From assembly GCA_949775045.1 (NCBI GenBank), contig OX459104.1, forward strand, positions 1,322,501-1,386,500: a stretch of DNA of 64,000 bases, in the 5' to 3' direction. The DNA comes from Metridium senile (Eukaryota; Cnidaria; Anthozoa; Actiniaria; Metridiidae). A program made the translations under genes and the position numbers. Of the stretch, positions 14,287 through 29,900 are shown in pieces. The stretch's first letter is position 1; every line of letters starts with the position of its first letter. The notes below the pieces were generated by a model. The model worked only from the letters and a program-made list of their open reading frames with translations, searched no databases and was not told where the DNA came from.

Positions 14287-17200
14287 ATGCTCTTACAATT
14301 TAATGATAATTTATATTGCGCAGTATACATATAATAATCTATTGCACATAACAATAATAATTACAGTGTGACTCGCCGTACTGTAGTCACTTACAAAAAC
14401 ATTTGATGAATTTTTGACATGATTTTGACATTTTTTCATCTCAATCGGACCAATCAGGTACAAGTTTATATAGACAGACAGAGTTTATATCAAGAGGCGG
14501 AGACAATAGAAACTTTGATGTCTGTAATTGGTCCGATGAAGATGAAAAAATGTCAAATAATGTCAAAAATGCATCAAACGTTTTTGTAAGTGACTACGGT
14601 ATGGCAAGTCGCACAGTAATATGGAGTAAATGAATAGGAAATGTAGATGATTATAGAAACAATATGGAATAAAATGGTGGGAATAGAAATTATAGTGGAA
14701 AACCTACAAATTTCATGTAAATAGTTGTCTTTAGTGTTATTTTAGAAGATCAACTCATGGAAGGTGTGTTCCTTATGTGTAGCGGTAGTTTCCACAAGGT
14801 TGGAGCACATATCGAAAATCCTTGACAACCGTAGTTCTTAGGTCGATAGAATGGAATCTATGTGATATCCAGCTTAAAAGATTGCAAGTTCTCTAGGCAA
14901 AAATCGGCCTACGCCAATACCTCACCTAGTGGTGAGCAAGGACTAGATGGTATTTAGCCTTCTGATTACCAGTCAGATACTCTAACCACTGAGCTACTGG
15001 TGAACCCTAGTGGTAAGCAATGACTAGATGGTATTTAGCCTTCTGATTACCAGTCAGATACTCTAACCACTGAGCTACTGGTGAACCCTTGTGGTAAGCA
15101 AGGACTAGATGGTATTTAGCCTTCTGATTACCAGTCAGATACTCTAACCACTGAGCTACTGGTGAACCCTTGTGGTAAGCAAGGACTAGATGGTATTTAG
15201 CCTTCTGATTACCAGCCAGATACTCTAACCACTGGGATACTGGTGAACCCTAGTGGTGAGCAAGGACTAGATTGTATTTAGCCTTCTGATTACCAGTCAG
15301 ATATACTCTAACCACTGAGCTACTGGTGAACCCTAGTGGCGAGGAAGGACTAGATGGTATTTAGACTCAGGTATTCTACTTCTTACCAGTTCCGACCACT
15401 GAGCTACAGGTGAACACTATTGGTGAGCATTAATGAGTAATATTTCCGAAAAGTGATTATATTTATTAAACTAGTATTTGCAGAAGTGAAAGATGTCCTT
15501 CAGTAGCAGTATATGAAAGAAAGAATGAAGAGAAAAATATCAATGCCCTTGGCGGGAATCGAACTAGTATTTGCCTTTTTTTAAATCATTATATTGAAAT
15601 GAAACAGAACTTATCAAAATGACTAATAATTAATTAAATGATTCAAATTTTATCACAATTTTGCCAAATTCTTTCACTTTCAAATGAATAAGCATACATT
15701 ATCAAACAACTACTAAATATTCACATAGTTATAACACATTTTTAACCACTAAAATCTTTTCGCAAAATAATGAAATATACTAACGTAATTTAGTGTTCTA
15801 AGATGCATAATTATAAATTATAAGTACTTATAAACTTTGAAAGGTAACTTTACTAATTGAATGTAAAGACGGACGGATTTTGAATTGCGTGAACAAATAT
15901 ATATATATATATATTTATGCGTGCGTAAAACGCTTGGATTTAAGTGTAAAACTTGTAGAATCACGGAATATGCTAATTTTCAAAACAATCACGCATAAAA
16001 TACAGCGCAAAAAACAGGTATGGGAATTAAAAGAAAACAATATTTGAATCAAAACGAAGTTAGCGAAATTTTCGCTGAGAAATAGAGGACTTAAACTGTC
16101 AGAAATGAAGGACCTAGTTGAGAAGAAAGCAGCATTACATTGATGTTATTTTTGAAAAATTACAAGTCAGCGAAAATGAAATAACCCATCAACCTTTAAA
16201 TACAAAATAAGCTAACTAAATTTAATGCTTTTTCGTCACGCCATGTTTTAAGGAAATATTCAGGAACTGCGTTTTATAGTGATTTTCACTGTTGTTATGA
16301 AGCGTTGAAGATTATTACAGTGTGTAAAAGTTTATGCTTCGTTTTGTAAAAACAAAAGAAGTCGAATTCTGTTAACACGTATTACGCAGTGTTCAAAACA
16401 TAGTTACTACGAACTAGATATGCTTTCGATGTCACGGTCACTTTACTCACCGCTCCAACAGCTTGAGGACAGTAATATACTAGTATTAGAGAAGGAATGA
16501 AATTCGCTACAAATCCCATCAAAGTCAAAAGATTTGGTGCGAGCCATAAAGGCATTTGCTCAACAAGCCATCGCCACCAAACTTGTAAAACTGGGTCCAG
16601 TAATGAAGCGCATTGAGCACTGTATTTGTGCTCTGAGAGACGTTTAAGTTGGCTCTCACTTAGAACCGTCATCTTGTTGTCTGTGTTTATGCCTTGGATC
16701 GTCTATTTGTTGTTATTTTGGGGTGTTTTTCAGTGGAAAGCTGAGTGGTGTTTTCACGATATTGTGCACTTTGCTTGTTCAGCAAGGCCTCGATTTAAAG
16801 TTCCATAAGGCTTGGTTACCTGGAAGGAACATTCCCCCACCATACCCCCTAGAGGAATTTTTGAAACAATAGCAAACATTTTTTTAATTATTTTTTACTT
16901 TTATTTGTCATTAATAGCCATTGTTATTACTCTGATTTAAAAAAAATAATTCATATTTAACGAAACTGTGTTATTTAAAAAAAAATTCTGGTACTTCAAA
17001 TGCGATATGCTTTAATAGATAGCGACTTTGACCCGGCAATGAATAATAATTTACTTCCGGTTATATGACATCCGGTTAATAAACTCTTTTGCATCCAAAG
17101 ACAAAATAAATATACTAAAATATAACTTTTGATGAAGCGCTTGTTTTTATCTCTGCAATTTCACTTTCTTTTTAAAATTGTCTCAAGTTCCATTTTATCT

Positions 17201-20200
17201 ATAATATTTTGTGTCCTTTCTCATATTTTTTTATTAATTAATTCATCCATCCGTTCATCTATTCATTAATTTGTTTATTCTATTTTTCGATATTAAAAAT
17301 ATGTAACGACATTCTTTTGTAACAGCGGATTTCCGTAGAATGAGAGAATTATGCTAATTTATGCAAATAGCTATAATTAAGCCAGTGCTTACAAATTCGT
17401 GAATCGGCAAAATGGACGCCATTGTGTACATATTTTTACCCTAAAAACTTAATTGAAGACTGCGAATCCAAGTGAAATTATACAATTTTAATTTTAAGGT
17501 AATGTTGAACTATTTGAATGAAGAGTTTTTGTAGATTTTGCGACATGCTGTTTTTGCACTTGAAAACGTTTGTTATGCAAATGAATTCTCAGGTGTTTTA
17601 GAATGTTATGTTTTGAGAATTCAATCATCCTTATTCAAATCTTACCACAGTTTCCTAAATGCTAGTTTATTTAGCTTTTCTAAAAAAGAAATATAATTGA
17701 TTTAATTCTTTAATAGATTTTTTTGGTGGGAATTAATTAAGATTATTAATCCACATGTTCAACCCAAAAAATCTCGAAACATTTTAATTGAAAGTTGTTT
17801 CGAATCTGGAAAAGAAAAATAATTATGAACTAAGATGTGGAATTGTTTAAAGAGTTATTGAGTATATCACAGAGTTGGAACAACTGTGTTTGCAATTTGA
17901 AAGTATAAACACCAAAAACACATTATGTATGCATGAGAGACTTTTCAATCTTATAGTGTGGCCCTTTTGTGTAGGGGTGGTATACAACGAAGCGTTACAA
18001 TTTTGACCCTACCCGACCCTTGTGAAAAAGAAATAAGTTGAAATAAATAAAAGAAAATATTCAAGCAAATTTACTCTAAATACTAAATGCACTTGCTAGT
18101 AGCTGTCAATAAATAGAGTTACTATAGCGAGTGTGTTACAGATTGGAGTTTAATCCCCCTATCGAGTTACTGTTAATTACATCAGTATATATGTTATAGG
18201 ATACTTCAGAACTATCTCATACCACAGGAATCCTGATATTAGCATATAATATAGTGTATTATTATATAGATGTCAATGGAATACCAGGATTTATCCGGTG
18301 TCGAAAACCTCGTACATTCTAGACAGTGAAGATATCATATCTTTCACATGTGAAGATATCACAGTTGCCATGACTACTTTCTTATCAACCAATCACACAT
18401 AAGGCCTTCGAGCGCGGTTTCTTTTCAACTTTTCGAACTCGAAGATAAAATTCTTATCTCTGCGCGCCCATGTAATATCCTCTATTTATAAGCGTAAATA
18501 CAGAGCAAAAAAGAAAAGAAAAGACAAAAAGCTGGGCTCCCTGTGTAACTAATTAATGTTTTAATTTTTATCCCATAGACAATGGCAGACCAAATTTATA
18601 ATATGCTAACAGGTGACGTGACAGATCTTCCACCAAAAGAATCTAATATTGTGAGAATATTCACCAGCTCTACCTTTACAGGTGAATAGTTTAATCTGAA
18701 TACATGATACCGGTAGTAGGTTTAAATTGTTGTTTTTTTTGTATTTATTTAAGTTCTTCTTGTCCTTCTTGTTCTTCTTGTTCTTCTTGTTCTTCTTCTT
18801 GCTCTTCTTGTTCTTATCTAGCACAATAAAAATACCACAGCTTTGTCTTTACTCCTGCATAATATAATATACATCCAACTTAAAGTTTGAAAAGACTAAC
18901 AGGTGGACATGAGAGTTGATTTTAAATTTGTATTGCAGATACTTTTGAAGAGCGAAATAAACTTATGAAAGATGTTTACCCAAGCTTGCGATTGTACTGT
19001 CAGCAGCATAATCTAGAGTTCCAAGTAGTTGACATGCGTTGGGGAGTACGTGATGAAGCAACTGCTGACCACAAGACAACTGAACTGTGCATTGAAGAAA
19101 TCAAGACCTGCAAAAGATTGACACCTGGTCCCAATTATGTGGTAATGGCTCTTCTTTGTTACTAGACATAAGTTTTTAGGTTTTTCGTCACATCACACAC
19201 CACACAGTCGTACCTTTTATGGTTGACATCAACAAGGCTTTAACAGTTATTTTGATTTATCCATACCTTTTTTCAAAGCGGCGGTGTGTGGTGAATTTTA
19301 AAGCTATGATGTTCATAGTGTTTGGTGAGAGATAATGTGATGCTGTGTTTTGAACAATTTTGTGGTGTTGCGTTGTGAGGACCACCCCATGTCTCCCGCC
19401 TTTTAGGGATCATAATTGCAAAATTGACCCCCTCCCCCTCCCCCTTAACCCCAGGTGTAATGGAAGTACAGCAGCATCGGTGGTGTTTATTTTTAAACGA
19501 ATGAGGTAAATATATAATGGAATTTGTAACACCATAAAATATATTGACTTAACTTTACTGACGTTTCTAGCTTTAGCCCTTCGTCGGAGTAAATCACTTA
19601 CACCTGGGTTCAGACCATTCACTCTTAATTATAAGTGACAAGAAAATCATCATTTTGGACAAATGTGTTATATCAGAAACTGAGTCTTTATTTGATTCTT
19701 TCCATTGTTTTCACAACAGTGTTTCCTTGGCAACAAGTATGGCTATCGACCATTTCCCTGTAAGATTGCTGAAACAGAGTTTGAGATTCTCCTAGACATG
19801 GCACGTAACAGCGACAAGATAACAACAGAAGAAGTGGATCTTCTCCTTGAGTGGTTTATCAAGGTATGCACTTTTCACACCTTAATAAGTGATGACTACA
19901 GGGCGTGGTAAGGGGAGGGGGGGGGGGGGTTAAGGAGTCGACCTTTTCCTTGAGTGGTTTATCAAGGTATGTGCTTTTCACACCCTAATAAGTGATGATT
20001 TACAGGGCGTGGTAATGAGAGGGGTAATACATCGAAAAAAGAAGAAGAAAAAATAAATCACCTTCTCCTTGAATGGTTTATCAAGGTATAACATACTTTT
20101 GCCTGCGCCAGTAAGTGATGACATACAGGGCGGAGTAAGGGCGAGGTGGGAGGTGTTGGTTGACAGTTTAGAGAGAATTACGGTTTTTGAGTGTTCGGTA

Positions 20201-21794
20201 TGGTGGGGTTCCAGTTCTGTAAGTAAATAAAATACATATTGTTCTTGTTGTTTAATTAGGATACCAATGCGATCCCTGATGAGTACGTCCTGCAGCCCGT
20301 CACAGCCAAGCTGGTCTATTACATGGATATGAGAGAAGAGGTGCGAGAACTCTACCAGCAAGAACGGGAACAGTGGTGGAACATATTCACGACATTCCAG
20401 CGTGTACTAAGAATAGCGGCACGTGAGGCTGGCAATCAAGGGAAACTGTCGTTACAAACTGTTCACAAGTATTTTAAGTCAGGTTGGTAATGATAGTGTT
20501 AACACATGTTGACGGTTATAACGATTGTGTTAATTGTGATTATGATGGTGAAGATGATTATGTTGATCATGATGATGATGATTTTCAAGGGAAACTGTCG
20601 TTACAAACTGTTTGCAAGTACTTTAAGTCAGGTTGGTAATGCTATTTTTTGTTATTTGATTGGTTTATTTTATCGTTCTAGCTATCTTACTAATCACAGC
20701 GAGGAAAGTGATGATGTGATTATGATGATGACGATGATGATGATGATGATGATAATGACGATGGTGGTGATGGTCAGTGATGATGATGTCGGTGATGACT
20801 TGTTGATGGCGATGATGACGATGGTTTTGATGGTGATGATAATGATGATATTGTGATGATGGTGATGGTAATCAATGATGAAAATAATGACGACAATGGT
20901 GTTGATGTTTTTGCTACTCGCTTCATCTCTTGGTTATAAGCATTTAACAGTACTATTTATTGTCAACTTCGCAGTGACTGAAGACGAAGTTGAACACGGC
21001 ATACTAAACTCGCCCAACGCACGATCCCAAACTCTCTGCTACGTCCGTGAAATAGAAGACATCCATTTGAACCTGAACTACGACAAGACGCCTCTCTATA
21101 CTGATATCTCTGGCGGAGAACACGATGTAGAAGCTCAAAACCATCTTGATCGACTGAAAAGACAGCGAATTCTCGACAAGCTTGGTGAGAGAAATGTAAC
21201 CCATTATAAGGTGCCATGGACGAGGGATGGCATCAATGCGAACGACAGGAGACATCAAGAATATTTACAGAGGTTTTGTAACAAGTTTGAGTCTGATATA
21301 CAAAGGCTTATTGATAAGAGTCTTGATGTGATGAGAGATAATAAGGTAGGTTTTGTGTTTGTTCTTTATCTCTGTATTTTATCTTATAAATCAATTATCA
21401 TTTTAACGTAATGTCCATGTAGTGTTGATCCTGTCTGTTTCATTCTGTTATATACATATTTGATATATTTACACGGGAAATTGCTTTGCTTGTCTGTTTA
21501 CTTGTTCGATTGTTTAACTGATCGATTGAATAATTGTTTGATTGATTATTTATTTATTTAATTGGTTGATTGATTGATTGATTGAATGACTGATTGATTG
21601 ATTGATTGATTGACTGTTTAATTGATTGATTGATTGATTGATTGATATATTGATTGACTGATTGATTGCTGGATTGATTGATTGATTGATTGACTGATTG
21701 ATTGTTTGAATGATTGATTGATTGCCGGATTGATTGATTGATTGATATTTAATTGATTGATTGATTGATTGATTGAATGATTGATTGATTTCCG

Positions 21795-21828
<34 letters not shown>

Positions 21829-23855
21829 CTGCTTGCTTACTAGTAACTGATTGTTTGAATGATTGATTGATTGATTGATTGATTGACTGATTGATTGAAT
21901 GATTGATTGATTGATTGTTTGATTGACTAATTGATCCACAGATGGATCAAAGTGCTTTGTACAAAGAAGTACTACACCATTCCTGGTTCTGTCGAGATAA
22001 GTGTGCAGCATTCCGGGGGAGGCAGGACATTCTTGATCGCGTTCAAAACTTTCTCTGTTCAAACCATCTTCTAAAACCACTGATCATTTACGGCGCCTCA
22101 GGGTCCGGCAAGACATCGATAATGGGCGTCATTGTCAGTAAAGCTAAAGAATGGCTCGGAAAGACTTCGGTTTGTGTTTTCCGATTCCTTGGGACTTCTC
22201 CGGACACGTCGAACATCGTCGTGTCCCTGACGAGTATTATCCGACAGATTCACGAAGTTTACAATCTCGAACCTTTGAAAGACGAGATAGCTGAAGATTT
22301 CTCCCAACTTGTGAGACATTTTCATGATTTGTTATTGTCACCCGAGATAACTACAGAGAGACCTCTGCTGCTTGTGATCGATTCTATTGATCAACTAACA
22401 CCAAGCTATAACGCTCATCTAATGAACTGGCTCCCGAAATCCTGTCAGCTCAACGTGAAAATCATCATCTCCGTCTTACCGGGATATTACGACATCCTTC
22501 TGACTCTTCGCCGAAGACTTCGCGACGAAGAGTGCTACATCGAGGTACCGTCGCTCACCAAAGAGACTGGACACCAGATCCTAGATGCCTGGCTTGAAGG
22601 CAGCAATCGTACTTTGACAGAAGAACAACGAGAAGTAGTTATGAAAGCGTTTAGTCAATGCCCGCAGCCGCTGTTTCTCAAACTTATCTACACCGAAGCG
22701 TCCCAGTGGTCGTCGTACACAGATGTCAGCGGTGTCTCTCTCGGCGCAAGCGTAAAGGAAGCTATTTCTTTACTCTTCGAACGAATCGAACGCAAACACG
22801 GCAAAGTTCTAGTGTCGCATGCTCTTGGGTATATTACCGCTGCCCGTCATGGACTGACAGAAAGTGAGCTCGAAGATATTCTGTCCCTCGACGATGAAGT
22901 CATTGATGACGTTTACCAGTACTGGGATCCTCCAGTTGAAGGGGTTGTGCGCTTACCAAATTTACTGTGGGCTCGAATAAGGCATGATATTAGTGAGTTC
23001 TTTGTAGAGAGGCAGGCTGATAAGAAGACAATAGTCACGTGGTATCATCGACAGTTTTGGGAGTCAGCGGAGTTACGCTATCTGAGTGACAGGCAGGAGA
23101 AGATTTCCCGACATGCTTTGATGTGCGAGTATTTTCAAGGTATTATAAAGGTGGTTATGGGGATAATGATGATGATGTTAATTATGATGATGGTAGTTAT
23201 GATGAAGACATGGTAATGGTGATAATTATGATGATGATAATAATGACGCCGGATGATGATGATGTTATTCTTCCAGGTACATGGGGAGGAGGCTGTAAAA
23301 AGCACATCACCCTGACCCGACGTAAGAAAGCGTTACCAGACGCAGATCGACAGGTCCCTTCACAACCGCTTCTCTTTGCCAAGGACGTGTATAATCTGCG
23401 CAAACTCAGTGAACTTCCATACCACTTTGTCAGAGCTGAGAATATTGAAGCGTTAAAGAACGAAGTGTTGTTGAATTTTGAATGGATCAATGCAAAGATA
23501 CATGGACAGTCTTTGAATGATGTGCTGGAGGATTATGATAGCGCGTTGCGTGACCGTCACGATATGGAAATAAGGTAACATTATCTTCACTGAATTTCAC
23601 TGACGTTTTATTGTTTTGTTGTTTGTTTGTTTGATTGTTTGTCTGTTTGTTTGTCTGTTTTTTTTTCTGTTTGATTGTTTGTTCGTTCGATTGTCTGTTT
23701 TTTTTGGTCTGTTTGTTTGTTTCTCTGTTTGTTTGTTGTCGATCTGTTTTTGTTTTGTTGGTTTATTTGTTGGTTTGTTTAATTGTTTGTCTGTTTGCTT
23801 GTCTGTTTACTTGTTTGCCTGTTTGTTTGTTTGTCTGACTGTTTGTTTGTTTGTT

Positions 23856-23902
<47 letters not shown>

Positions 23903-26900
23903 TTGTTTCATTGTTTGCTTGTCTGTCTGTCTGTCTGTCTTTTTGTTTCATTGTTTGCTTGTCTGTCTGTCTGTCTGTCTGTCTGTTGGTTTGTTTCATT
24001 GTTTGTTTGTCTATCTGCCTGTTTGTTTGGCAGTCTGTTTGTTTTTTCCTCTTTGTTTGTTTGTCTGTTGTTTTTGTATGTCTGTTCGTTTGCCTGTTTG
24101 TCTGTTTTTTCCTCTTTGTTTGTGTTTGTTCGTTTGCATTGTTAACTTCATAGTGTGGACTGTAGCTTTGATTGTGACAACGGTTATATAAACTAACAAA
24201 ATATAGGTGAATTTTGAAAAAGGTCTACATGTTTTTTGAAAGCTATCCTCATTTTTTTGTAGACTTGCTAAAGAAACTTTGGTCCTTGCAAGCAGTAACA
24301 TCAAGCACGATTCAGATTCACTGGCCCCACAAGTCATTGCGCGCATGTTGGCGTTTAAAGAAGATTTTCCTCACATTGCAACATTGGTGGAGCACGCGTA
24401 CCGCTGGTGCTATTCACGCAGTACACCGTTCTTTATCCCGATGTCTCCTTGTCTGATATCGGCAGGTAAACGCTGTTATCATCATCATTGTCATTGTCAT
24501 TATCATTGTCATTATCATTGTCATCATAGTCATCATCGATCATCATTTTCATTCCATATATACTCGTTATTATTATCGACATTATTATATTCGTTATCGT
24601 CATGTCACTAACATCATCGTTATCATCGTCACTATATCAATCACTATCATAGTTATCGTCATTATCATCGTCACTATATCAATCACTATCACAGTTATCG
24701 TCATTATCATCGTCACTATATCAATCACTATCATAGTTATCGTCATTATCATCGTCACTATATCAATCACTATCATAGTTATCGTCATTATCATCGCACT
24801 ATATCAATCACTATCATAGTTATCGTCATTATCATCGTCACTATATCAATCACTATCACAGTTATCGTCATTATCATCGTCACTATATCAATCACTATCA
24901 TAGTTATCGTCATTATCATCGCACTATATCAATCACTATCATAGTTATCGTCATTATCATCGTCACTATATCAATCACTATCACAGTTATCGTCATTATC
25001 ATCGTCACTATATCAATCACTATCATAGTTATCGTCATTATCATCGTCACTATATCAATCACTATCACAGTTATCGTCATTATCATCGTCACTATATCAA
25101 TCACTATCATAGTTATCGTCATTATCATCGTCACTATATCAATCACTATCATAGTTATCGTCATTATCATCGCACTATATCAATCACTATCACAGTTATC
25201 GTCATTATCATCGTCACTATATCAATCACTATCATAGTTATCGTCATTATCATCGTCACTATATCAATCACTATCATAGTTATCGTCATTATCATCGTCA
25301 CTATATCAATCACTATCATAGTTATCGTCATTATCATCGTCACTATATCAATCACTATCATAGTTATCGTCATTATCATCGTCACTATATCAATCACTAT
25401 CATAGTTATCGTCATTATCATCGTCACTATATCAATCACTATCACAGTTATCGTCATTATCATCGCACTATATCAATCATTAAAGCCCGGGAAAACCGTT
25501 TCAACATTTGCTTCAACATCTGTTCGATTTTCTTGACTGGCAATGTTTAAACGCTTTTAAACCCTTTCCACATTGTTGAAACCGTTTGCCCGGGCCTTTA
25601 TCATTAAGTTATCATCATTATTATCATCGCCACCATCCTCATCGATAAGCATCAACTATATGTACAAAATATTTGTTTTACACAAAAAAATCATCACTCA
25701 TATCATCGTTTCCAGGAGGACCTCTGATCACCAACCTTCGTGGTCACACACAGCGTGTCAACGCCGTGGCTGTCACGCGTGACAACAACTTCATTGTCAC
25801 GTCAGGAGAAGATGGTCTTATTAATGTGTGGAACCAAGGCGGTAAAGGACATAACCATGACTGCTTACATACATTCAAACTGGCGGACAAAGGAACCTCG
25901 TACCTAGTCCTTACACCAGATGATACGCGCGGCGCGGCCGCTATTGGACGTGAGTTAGGAGTCTGGAACCTAGATACAGGCGAGAATCTCCAAAAGTTTA
26001 AAAGTGAAGGAGAGGTTACATGTCTTTCTGTCTCGCCTGATGGTAGTCACGTGGTTGGTGGATGTTTTGATGGCTTTATACGATTATGGGATATTCATCA
26101 GGGTATAGTTTCTAAAGAACTCAAGGGACACGAAGGTAACTCGTTTTTTTCCCCGCTTCTCCGTTATTTGATATCGGATGAAAAGCCTATGAAAAGGAGA
26201 AAATGGCCTCATAGGCTTTCCATAGGCTTTTCATATAGGCTTTTCACATAGGCTTTCCATAGACTGTTTATAGGCTTTTATAGGGCTTTTTATAGGCTTT
26301 TCATAGACTTTCATAGGCTTTTCATAGGCTTTTCATAGGCTTTCCATAGGCTTTCCATAGGCTTTCCATAGGTTTTCCATAGGCTTTTCGTAGGCTTTTC
26401 TTAGGCTTTTCATAGGCTTTCCATAGGCTTTTTATAGGCATTTCCATAGGCTTTTCGTAGGCTTTCCATAGGCATTTCAATAGGCTTTTCATAGGCATTT
26501 CCATAGGCTTTTCGTAGGCTTTCCATAGGCTTTCCATAGGCTTTCAATAGGCTGCTTTCCATAGGCATTTCAATAGGCTTTTCATAGGCATTTCCATAGG
26601 CTTTTCGTAGGCTTTCCATAGGCATTTCCATAGGCTTTCCATAGGATTTTCATAGGCTTTTCATAGGCTTTTCGTAGGCTTTTCTTAGGCTTTTCATAGG
26701 CTTTCCATAGGCTTTTCATAGGCATTTCAATAGGCTTTTCATAGGCATTTCCATAGGCTTTTCGTAGGCTTTCCATAGGCTTTTCGTAGGCTTTCCATAG
26801 GCTTTTCGTAGGCTTTCCATAGGCATTTCCATAGGATTTTCATAGGCTTTTCATAGGCTTTTCGTAGGCTTTTCGTAGGCTTTTCTTAGGCTTTTCATAG

Positions 26901-29900
26901 GCTTTCCATAGGCTTTTCATAGGCATTTTGATAGGCTTTTCATAGGCATTTCAATAGGCTTTTCATAGGCATTTCCATAGGCTTTTCGTAGGCTTTCCAT
27001 AGGCTTTTCGTAGGCTTTCCATAGGCTTTTCGTAGGCTTTCCATAGGCTTTCCATAGGCTTTCCATAGGCTTTTCATAGGCTTTCCATAGGCTTTTCATA
27101 GGTTTTCCGTAGGCTTTTCATAGGCTTTTGACTCACTGACTAGCTGACAACTGAATGTACAATAGTTTTGTTTATGGAGTAAGGCGCAATAACCTATTAT
27201 ATTGCTGGCCAATGCTTAACTTTACTTGACACATTTTTTCTTGTTATAAAACAAATAGCATTATACATCGACTAAATCAGAATACTATTAACTAAAAAAA
27301 TGTCTTACTGATTAAACAGATATGTTTTTTTTCTCAGGCCCAATCAACAGCATTACATTTGACGTTGATGGTCACGTGATATCCGCCTGCAAAGATTCGA
27401 CCGTGAGGGTCTGGGATATATCGAGTGGGGAGGCCATCCATGTATTTCAGGGTCATACAAAACCAGCCCTGTGCCTAGTAGTGACGGGGAATGGTAAAAC
27501 TATTGTATCAGGATCTGAAGACAAGACTATTAAGATATGGGACCTTGAGTCACGTGATTGTGTTACCTTAAAAGGGCATGCAGGTATGACGTTTGCGTTG
27601 GCAGCTTTATGATATTTTTTTGGATTGATACAAAAAAGTTATGATTGTTATTTACAAAACAGTGTTGATGCGCCGATGAAACACTTGTAGAAAGTGTACT
27701 TTTCCTTAGACTGCAGTCCCTTCCTTTACACGAAAACCCCAAGAAAACGACTGAAGTCTTGGTCTAGAGGGAATAAGGAAAGTCGTACCCTGTGGGTTCC
27801 AGAGGCTAAAGAGGGGATTGGGGAGAGAGAGCTGGGGTTCTCCTCTTCCTCTCACCAATCCCCTCTCGAGCCTCTGGAACCCAGGGTAGGAGAGGCGAGA
27901 CCGCGTATGGAAATGAACTACTATATTGACTGAATTACACTAAAACCGTATACTAACTAAAAATATGTAAGAACTTCAACTCGTTTCGTCGGGTATTTCG
28001 AGTAAGAGTAGGGACTCTTGTTTACAACTTTATGCGTTGGTTTTCTATCCATTACTGCAGTTTTCGCCTGTCAGCGAACTCAGGCATTCTAACGGCTAGT
28101 TGTGAAATACATTTTGGCTGCTGTCAATCAAAACATAAAAGGTATTGAGTAATTTGCAGAATCCAAAACTATGCTACAGCCAGCCGTTGAAATGTCTGAG
28201 TTCCCAGAAAGTCGGAAACCACTTAGCCTGATTTTCAGAGCTGGCCTGGGTCCTACGCTATCGCTTTATAGTGTAGGGTCCAGGCCCGCTCTGAAAATCA
28301 AGCTAGAAATCGCAGCAAGTGGTAATAGATTGAGCAAACAAGTCAAAAATAAGTGACTAGTTTTCTTTTGTTGTGTAGGTCTTGTCAAGTGTCTTGCCGC
28401 TATGCACGATGGGACTCGTGTAGTTTCAGGCTCCAAGGACCAACTTATCAAAGTGTGGCATCTGAAGAGCCTAAAATGCTTATTAACCTTAAAAGGTCAC
28501 AACGACCTTATTTGGGCATTGAATGTATCCCAAGATGATCACGTGATCGTATCAGCCAGTAAGGACGACATGCTGCGTGTATGGCGGTCGGACAACGGCG
28601 CATGTCTGCAAACGCTGATTGGTCACTCCTCGTGGATCTCCTGTGTTGCCATGACTCCTGACTGTGACGTCATCGTGTCAGGTTCCAATGACAAGAATAT
28701 TAAGCTGTGGAATGCCCGTGGAAATGAGTACGCCAAAGAACTGTCCGTCCCGAGCAACCACTTTTTACACCACAAGGCACATACTGTATTTGTCGCCATG
28801 ACAACAGACGGACAATGGGGTGTTTCTGGTGCGAAAGAAGACGAAATCAAAGTCTGGGACATCAAGCAACAGAAATGCTGTCACGCATTCCCAGGCTCTG
28901 TATCTTGCGTGACAAAGGCCTTCTCTCTCCCGTATGTCGTTACCGGATCACACAACGGCACCGTGACCGCCAGGGATTGCGTGAGCCCGAAAAAAGAGAT
29001 TGCGAGTTTTATAGGGCATGAAGGCAGCGTGACAAAAGTTGTTGTCACGTCAGACGATTCTCATATTATTTCTGGTGGTATTGATGGGACTGTTAGGGTA
29101 CGATGTATCGATGATGATGGTCAGGAGGAAAAGGTTCTTAAAGGACACACTAACGCCATTACCAGCATTGCGGTACTGAGTGATCGCAGACACATCCTTA
29201 CAGGTAATATAGACCAGGAAGCATTTTTGTCGCATCGCCAACAGTTCCAAAATGGCGTCGTTCAAGAAAGTCGTTTCTCGTCTATAAATACGTCCTTACA
29301 GCGGTTCTCAGTCACACGTGCACCGCTCGCATAAAAAGCCCCGCTAAAAACGTGAAGTTGCATGGTGGACGTCAATCAAACTGTGTTTAAAAGACGCATG
29401 GTGTTTTTACTTCAGTCGGGCTGCGGAACATGTCTGAATCCGACGAAGAGGTTGTTGTAGGAATTCAGATATGTTTTTAGCGGTGCTTTTTATGCGAGCG
29501 GTGCACGTGTGACTGAGAACTGCTGTAACGTTAACATAATTTTACATGAAAATATTCTATGTAACTTGGACTACAAAAGCTCTCTGCTGCTCTATCCAGC
29601 AATAAAAAAGAAGAAAAACAAAATGCAAATGCCTAAAAGTAACCGAAATGGTTGCTGTCTCGAGGCGCCATTTTGAAACTTTTCGTTCTATTAACTATGT
29701 TTTGACAAACAATCCTTTGCGCGATTCGAAGCGAGAACACCTGGAACCAATTACAGTTTTCTTACTTCACGACCCTAATCAAATGATGGACTTTCTCTCG
29801 TTTACAGGATCTAAAGACACAACAATAAAGCTTTGGAATCTAAATACAGAGGAATGTGGTGCGACGTTCAGCGGGCACAAGAATGACGTAGCCTGTTTGG